Below, piece after piece: positions 59,681 through 64,000 of a DNA stretch of 64,000 nucleotides; position 1 is the stretch's first letter, and each line of letters opens with the position of its first letter. The notes below the pieces were generated by a model. The model saw only the letters and a list, made by a program, of their open reading frames with translations. It had not been told where the DNA came from and made no database searches. A program made the translations under genes and the position numbers. Source of the stretch: Hyphomonadaceae bacterium. Lineage in GTDB: Bacteria; Pseudomonadota; Alphaproteobacteria; Caulobacterales; Aquidulcibacteraceae. Location of the stretch: contig JAHBYF010000004.1 of the NCBI GenBank assembly GCA_019636095.1, positions 102,501 through 166,500 on the forward strand. The letters are read 5' to 3'.

Positions 59681-60255
59681 TGCGAATTGGCGTGAGTTTG
59701 CTGGCATTGGGTTTAATGGCGTGTTCCCCACCTGCGTCTGAGACGCCCGCGACGAGCACTGCCGAAATTCCGGCTGCGAGCACGCCAGGCCGTCTTGGCT
59801 GCGACGCCAACGCTTCGCGCGACTGGTCGGCTGTCGGAAGCCAATACTACATCATCGAGACCGAAGCGCATGGCGCAACATGCGGCGAAGCCATTGCAAC
59901 GATCCGCATCAAATCGACTGAGGGGCAGGTGCTATTTACGCACGATTACCCCACGCGCGACGTGGCGCTGGCGTTCAATCCGAATAGCGCCCAGACCGGT
60001 CTGCGCGAAGAGATCGACTCCTGGGCGCAAAACGCTTCGGAGACCGGCAGCGCGGCCGAGTTGCCGGCTTGGCCTGCTGGTGCGCACGCCCCGCCGGGGT
60101 TTCAGCCAGCGGTTACGCGCAATGTCTATGAACAAGCGCGCGGCAATCAGAGCGCCCTCTTCTGCTATCCCGATGGCGTCGAGAGTAACGCGTGCGTTGC
60201 GGTTGCGGGCACGCATGCGACGTTGCTCGGATCGAAAACACCAGAGCGGCCTTAG
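59677..60255 (+). CDS. Hypothetical lipoprotein, tandem paralogue 3
   Basis: A 192-residue lipoprotein with lipobox LGLMAC and a Thr/Ala/Pro-rich spacer (residues 17-37), then the shared domain: LGCDANASRDW, TCGEAIATIRIKSTEGQVLF, LPAWPAGAH, SALFCYPDGVESNACVAV. It is longer in its linker than the others. All three genes overlap by 4 nt, so they are one operon. Confidence 0.74.
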   Translation: MMRIGVSLLALGLMACSPPASETPATSTAEIPAASTPGRLGCDANASRDWSAVGSQYYIIETEAHGATCGEAIATIRIKSTEGQVLFTHDYPTRDVALAFNPNSAQTGLREEIDSWAQNASETGSAAELPAWPAGAHAPPGFQPAVTRNVYEQARGNQSALFCYPDGVESNACVAVAGTHATLLGSKTPERP

Positions 60256-60728
60256 GGCTCGTTCTTTTCGCGATCGTAATAATCGACGCCGGTCTCGGCG
60301 CGGTACATGCCGCGGAATTTACGCTCGCCGTCGATGTCGCTGACGATCAGTACCTTGTTTGAATCCGGATATTCGCAGGCTTCGAGCTCAGCGAGCGTTG
60401 AGATCGAAAGATACCGCATCGTGGCGCTGCCAGTGTTGATGATCTGGTGAGCGACATCGCGGCCGCCAGGCGGACACGCGATGACATCGTGCGTCCCTAT
60501 CGCGTACCGCTGATCGCCGAAGCGTAGTTCCCCTTCCCCCTCAAGGATGAAGAACATTTCTTCCTCCGCGTGGTGATTATGAAATGGACACTGCGCCTTG
60601 CCCGGCGGCAAGACGGTGAGATTGTAGCCGAGCTTCCGCGCGCCGATGTGCTTGCCAATGCTAGCGCGGCTTGAGGTGTAGACGCCGTTCTCCTCCACAT
60701 CGTCAAAGACGGCGTCTGCGAGATTCAT
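60252..60728 (-). CDS. Cupin domain protein
   Basis: A 158-residue single-domain cupin. Motif 1 is PFHNHHAEEEMFFILEGEGELRFG (metal His/Glu), motif 2 is CPPGGRDVAHQIINTG with the third His. The C-terminal DIDGERKFRGMYRAETGVDYYDRE is typical of a widespread bacterial group with unknown substrate. No signal peptide. It overlaps the third lipoprotein stop by 4 nt, convergently. Confidence 0.84.
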   Translation of the reverse strand: MNLADAVFDDVEENGVYTSSRASIGKHIGARKLGYNLTVLPPGKAQCPFHNHHAEEEMFFILEGEGELRFGDQRYAIGTHDVIACPPGGRDVAHQIINTGSATMRYLSISTLAELEACEYPDSNKVLIVSDIDGERKFRGMYRAETGVDYYDREKNEP

Positions 60729-60940
60729 GATTGGCTTCAGGATCGCCTCCCTGGCGGAAGAGGCGCGCGATGAGGCGAGCCGTACAAAGTCGGACGGACA
60801 TCACCTGCCGCATTTTCGCCTCGTGTCGTCAATGTGCCACGACTGCTCGCCTGCTGCACCACGTATTAGCTATGGCGCTTGCTAGGCCGACCAAACCACT
60901 TATCTTGAAGGCCCCGGCAACGTCGCTGGGCTTGTTTAGG

Positions 60941-60954
60941 AAAGGAGGTGATCC
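60941..60954 (+). promoter_or_regulatory. Extended Shine-Dalgarno matching the full anti-SD
   Basis: AAAGGAGGTGATCC is an exact 14-nt complement of the 16S rRNA 3' end, with GGAGG 6 nt before ATG at 60955. Such a long match is exceptional in this window. GAGGTGATCC (60945-60954) can also pair with GGACCACCTC at 60995-61004 inside the ORF (9 of 10 pairs). Confidence 0.85.
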
Positions 60955-61023
60955 ATGTCTCATTGTCACTCTGTAGGGGCATTGTCGCGGGCTTGGACCA
61001 CCTCGGGTGGGATCATCGCTTAA
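60955..61023 (+). CDS. Stand-alone 22-codon ORF (small peptide or regulatory RNA)
   Basis: Encodes MSHCHSVGALSRAWTTSGGI then IA. The ORF follows an exceptional SD and ends 28 nt before a strong terminator, so it can be a complete short transcript. No gene on this strand follows it, unlike a leader peptide. The coding sequence contains an anti-SD-like stretch (60995-61004) that could mask the start. The product is not recognised; it might be a real microprotein, a translated sRNA, or a regulatory element. Confidence 0.55.
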   Translation: MSHCHSVGALSRAWTTSGGIIA

Positions 61024-61051
61024 GCTTTGCCCCGCACGGGACAGACAATGG

Positions 61052-61087
61052 AAGAGCCGCATCGAGATCCGATGCGGCTCTTTTTTG
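61052..61087 (+). terminator. Intrinsic terminator after the 22-codon ORF
   Basis: A perfect 10-bp stem (GAGCCGCATC at 61054-61063 and its complement at 61071-61080) with a 7-nt loop is followed by TTTTTT. Confidence 0.9.
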
Positions 61088-61122
61088 TAGCGCGCATGCG
61101 TCACCGCACCTCCGTTGCGCAC

Positions 61123-61152
61123 AAAAAAGAGGGCGGGATCACTCCCGCCCTC
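61123..61152 (-). terminator. Intrinsic terminator after the lysozyme-like gene
   Basis: A 10-bp stem (GAGGGCGGGA at 61129-61138 with its complement at 61143-61152) with a 4-nt loop is followed by TTTTTT on the minus strand. It stands back to back with the terminator at 61052. Confidence 0.9.
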
Positions 61153-61181
61153 TCAAGGCTCACCAGCAAAGAGGAATCTGT

Positions 61182-62246
61182 TTAAGCTTCGACGCTGACG
61201 GGCTTGATGCGCGGCGCGCGACGGAGACCGAAGGCCGACAGCGCCACAGCCGCGATCCCCGGCGCCCCCAACGCGGCGGCGCCCGCATAGTCCGCGAGAT
61301 CCCCGATTCCGGTGAGCAATACCGAGACGGCGGCCGCGACGAGCCCGAGGCCAAAAAGCATCAAAGCAGCAAGTCCAAGTGTTTCGAACGACGGCAATTT
61401 CGCCGCTTCGCGCAGCTTGTGGATGCGTCGATCGGCGCCGTATGGCAAAGAAAGCTTTGCGTTCGAAAACCAATTTTGCTCGGCCTTCGGCTGCTCGCTG
61501 CGGCGCCGCGCAACGCGGGGCTCGAAATCAAAGCGCGCAACGGGTTTGGCGTGCGCTGTCGTGATCTCGCCATCGCCTTCCTCGGCTTGCGGCAGAACCA
61601 CTTGCGTCAACAGCAAAGCCTCGGTCGCAGGCTCACTCTTCAGAATTTCGGTGAGCCGCTGCGTGGGTTCCGGCTTCGGCGCCGGCGGCGTGATCGAGCC
61701 CACTTCCGGCGTTGCGGCATAAGCGACTGGCGCGCCAAGGATTGAGGCCGCGTGGTCAAGCTGCGCACGTACGAACACCGATGGCGCGGAGACCTGTGGC
61801 AGCTCCTTCAGAAACAGCGCCTTCTCGGCGGTGCGGCGGCGCACCAGTGCATCTACGATGACGAGTTCGCCGCTAACATCGCTCTTGCGCCAAGCGTCCA
61901 TAGCGCAGGCGGCAGAGACGTAGTCGCCCGCATTTACGCGGCGCAGCACTTGGCTCTTGCCGAAGGCTTCAGCGCCTACGGAAAACGCGAAGGAGACGAG
62001 CGCGTCAAATTGGGTTTGAGTTAGCGCCTGGGTAACCAGTGTGTTCACGAGGGTCTCGTAGGACGCGAGATCTTGGCAGAGCAAATCGCGCGCATCGTTC
62101 TCGTTAACCGCTTCGCCCGGCTCAGTGGCGCGAACGTGACTATGGCCAACGACCCAACCGCCTGTCGGCAACTGTTTCGGTTCGGCCTGAAAGCCTTCAA
62201 ACTCCTGGATAAGAGCGAGGCCGCTGGCGGAAAGAGCGTTCGACAT
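61182..62246 (-). CDS. Lysozyme-like (GH24/phage-type) protein with C-terminal membrane segments
   Basis: A 354-residue protein. Residues about 8-145 resemble phage-type lysozyme: LALIQEFEGFQAEPKQLPTGGWVVGHSH, then TQTQFDALVSFAFSVGAEAFGKSQVLRRVNAGDY and ACAMDAWRKS. The catalytic Glu is present but the expected Asp after the glycine turn is not obvious. A long linker (about 160-265) and two C-terminal helices (about 292-315, 322-342) anchor it. No signal peptide is seen. Peptidoglycan cleavage is plausible, but a binding role is possible. Confidence 0.74.
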   Translation of the reverse strand: MSNALSASGLALIQEFEGFQAEPKQLPTGGWVVGHSHVRATEPGEAVNENDARDLLCQDLASYETLVNTLVTQALTQTQFDALVSFAFSVGAEAFGKSQVLRRVNAGDYVSAACAMDAWRKSDVSGELVIVDALVRRRTAEKALFLKELPQVSAPSVFVRAQLDHAASILGAPVAYAATPEVGSITPPAPKPEPTQRLTEILKSEPATEALLLTQVVLPQAEEGDGEITTAHAKPVARFDFEPRVARRRSEQPKAEQNWFSNAKLSLPYGADRRIHKLREAAKLPSFETLGLAALMLFGLGLVAAAVSVLLTGIGDLADYAGAAALGAPGIAAVALSAFGLRRAPRIKPVSVEA

Positions 62247-62389
62247 GAGACTTGCCTTCGAAAATTTCGTGCTGCCGTCCCGTTTCGGTGCTGGTGGACT
62301 GGCAGCTTTCCCTTTTCAGGCAAGTCAGGCGCCAAATGGCGCGCGTTCGAGGTGAATTCGCGTTAGTCATGAACGCGCACGGCGCGTGC

Positions 62390-63778
62390 TCAGCTCAGCA
62401 GGATCAGCGTGGCCAGGCCGAGGAAGGCCATAAATCCCACGATGTCAGTCACGAAAGTGACAAACACCGAGGACGACACGGCGGGGTCAGCGCCGAAACG
62501 GCGGAGCGTCAAAGGCACAAGAATCCCGGCCAGCCCTGCGCAAGCAAAGTTGATCAGGATGGCGATGGCGATGGCAGCCGACAGAAGCGGCAAGTTAAAC
62601 CAGACAAGCACTACAACTGCGAGAACCACCGCAAAGATAAGGCCGTTCGACATGGCCGTCATCGCTTCACGCAAAATGTAGCGCGGCGCGTTGCTCTCAG
62701 TGAGATCGCGCGCGGCGATGGCGCGCACCGCGACGGCAAGCGCCTGGGTGCCGGCGTTTCCACCCATGGACGCAACGATCGGCATCAGCACCGCGAGCGC
62801 AATCAACTTGTTGATGGAGCCCTCAAAGTTCGAGATGACCCACGATGCGATTATGGCAGTGCCCAGATTCACCAATAGCCAAGGCGCGCGGGCGCGTACC
62901 GACTTGAAGACAGAGTCAGTTTGGGCGGCTTCGCTAACACCGGCGAGTTTGAGCAAGTCTTCTTCCGACTCTTCGGTGATAACGTCGACAATATCGTCAA
63001 CGGTGACCATGCCTTTGATGCGACCGGCTTCGTCAACCACCGGCGCCGAAGCCATGTGATACTTCTGGAAGGTCTGCGCCATTTCTTCCTGATCCATCTC
63101 AGGGCGGATAAGGATAAGTGGCGTGCGCATGATGGTGACCAGCGGCGTTTCGCGCCGGGCGCGGAGCAAACTTGAGACGCGTACCGCCCCGATTGGGCGC
63201 ATCAGAGCATCGACGACATAGATTTCAAAAAACTCGTCCGGCAATTCCGCGGAATCTTCACGCATGCGGTCGATCACATCACCGACCGTGTCCCCTTCGG
63301 GCGCGGCGACGTATTCGCGCTGCATGAGACGGCCAGCCGTCTCTTCTTCGAACGACAACGCTTCTTCGACCGCGAGACGGGTGTCTTCGTCAGCGGCGGC
63401 GAGAACCTTGCCGAGCTGCTTTTCATCGATGTCGGCGGCGACAGCGGCAGCGTCATCGGTGTCGAGCTGTCCGAGCGCGCGACCGACATAATCGGCCGGC
63501 AATTCAGGCAGGATTTCTTCGCGGCGCTCCCAAGAGAGATTCGCAAGAAATTCCGGCGGCAGGTAGCGCCCTGCCATCCTGGCGATGGTAAGCGCAGTTT
63601 CGAGCGGGACATGCTCGATGACATCGGCGATGTCCGCGGGATCAAGGTTGGCGAGCGACCGCCGCAGCGCCGGGCCGTCGTGATCACCGGCCGCGGCGAT
63701 CACGCCAACGATGAATTGGGCGTCCTCAGATGGCGCGCTGCGCACCTGCTCGGCCGCCGGTTCGTTTTCGATGCTCAT
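62390..63778 (-). CDS. mgtE: Magnesium transporter MgtE
   Basis: A 462-residue Mg2+ channel. Order: N-domain helical superhelix (about 30-150, DIADVIEHVPLETALTIARMAG), tandem CBS domains (about 155-275, with MRPIGAVRVSSLL and ASAPVVDEAGRIKGMVTVDDIVDVI), then five transmembrane helices with the pore signature PIVASMGGNAGTQALAVAVRAIA. ATG at 63778 is the likely start; the frame is open to 63850 but unsupported. Cytoplasmic Mg2+ gates the family through the N and CBS domains. Confidence 0.94.
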   Translation of the reverse strand: MSIENEPAAEQVRSAPSEDAQFIVGVIAAAGDHDGPALRRSLANLDPADIADVIEHVPLETALTIARMAGRYLPPEFLANLSWERREEILPELPADYVGRALGQLDTDDAAAVAADIDEKQLGKVLAAADEDTRLAVEEALSFEEETAGRLMQREYVAAPEGDTVGDVIDRMREDSAELPDEFFEIYVVDALMRPIGAVRVSSLLRARRETPLVTIMRTPLILIRPEMDQEEMAQTFQKYHMASAPVVDEAGRIKGMVTVDDIVDVITEESEEDLLKLAGVSEAAQTDSVFKSVRARAPWLLVNLGTAIIASWVISNFEGSINKLIALAVLMPIVASMGGNAGTQALAVAVRAIAARDLTESNAPRYILREAMTAMSNGLIFAVVLAVVVLVWFNLPLLSAAIAIAILINFACAGLAGILVPLTLRRFGADPAVSSSVFVTFVTDIVGFMAFLGLATLILLS

Positions 63779-63929
63779 CGGCGGGCTTTGGCTCGGAGGT
63801 GAATAGGATGGGTTCGCGCCCGCTAAACGCCGCGTTGCCCGCCACGTCAACCCCGGACATCAACTCGGCGCTGGGAAATTCCGCCTTCTATTGCATGTAT
63901 GAAGACTCGAACTCAGAACGAGTTACGCC

Positions 63930-63998
63930 ATGAAGGTCCTGATCGCCGCTCCCGCCGCCTGGCTCATGTTCGCTACGCCAGGATGGGCGCAGGACTGA
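63930..63998 (+). other. Short ORF with a signal-peptide-like sequence at the window edge
   Basis: ATG at 63930 opens MKVLIAAPAAWLMFATPGW followed by AQD and then a TGA stop: a textbook signal peptide with an AxA-like end and nothing after. The window ends two bases later. It could be a gene whose frame is broken just after the signal peptide, or chance. The context cannot be judged. Confidence 0.3.
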
Positions 63999-64000
63999 CG

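Noticed and set aside
1..64000. CRISPR array, insertion sequences, integrase or prophage
   Set aside because: No regularly spaced repeats, transposase or integrase motifs were seen; only the lysozyme-like gene hints at phage origin.

Overview
The window is a GC-rich chromosomal segment from an alphaproteobacterium, most likely of the Caulobacterales/Hyphomonadaceae group. Three things point there: an hfaA-hfaB-hfaD holdfast-anchor operon (2470-5042), a MipZ division-site ATPase (40767-41636) whose promoter region carries a perfect CtrA-type box, and the phasin-clpS-clpA neighbourhood typical of the class. Most of the window is densely packed housekeeping sequence with many 1-4 nt overlapping stop/start codons; starts were chosen from visible Shine-Dalgarno (SD) sequences.

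Region by region: 0-5 kb, membrane proteins, a rhomboid protease and the hfa operon; 5-15 kb, cysE, NUDIX, nitroreductase, acyltransferase, polysaccharide flippase, queF, two TorF-type porins, HMG-CoA lyase, TRIC-like channel, zinc alcohol dehydrogenase, then tRNA-Leu(UAA) at 15195; 15.3-22.6 kb, the most unusual locus (below); 22.8-27.1 kb, GNAT, CinA-like, thioesterase, ribosomal protein L33, NUDIX and SDR; 27.7-30.6 kb, a compositionally different island with a six-span membrane protein and a TIR-formylglycine-generating-enzyme-like fusion; 30.7-42.6 kb, miscellaneous enzymes, clpS/clpA/phasin, D,D-carboxypeptidase, J-domain protein, mipZ, panC; 42.8-47 kb, TonB-dependent receptor and acyl-CoA carboxyltransferase; 47-57 kb, SRPBCC-like protein, kynA-kynU, PaiB, sterol desaturase, DUF3667, enoyl-CoA hydratase and a membrane double-TIR protein; 57-64 kb, cNMP-patatin phospholipase, three tandem paralogous lipoproteins, a cupin, a stand-alone 22-codon ORF with an extreme SD that can be masked by its own coding sequence, a lysozyme-like protein and mgtE.

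The standout system (15285-22563) is a probable split borosin RiPP cluster. The 261-aa methyltransferase has the OphMA/SonM-type peptide-backbone alpha-N-methyltransferase signature. A 74-aa ORF matches the precursor (borosin-binding domain plus a short hydrophobic C-terminal core). They are arranged as LuxR regulator, FAD amine-oxidase-like enzyme, precursor, nucleotide-cyclase/ATPase/TPR protein, methyltransferase, all on the minus strand and tightly spaced. A Crp/Fnr regulator with an apparently intact cyclic-nucleotide pocket is divergent from it, with a CRP-like operator between. A local cyclic-nucleotide circuit controlling a borosin peptide is the main hypothesis. All family assignments come from reading motifs by eye; no database search was possible.
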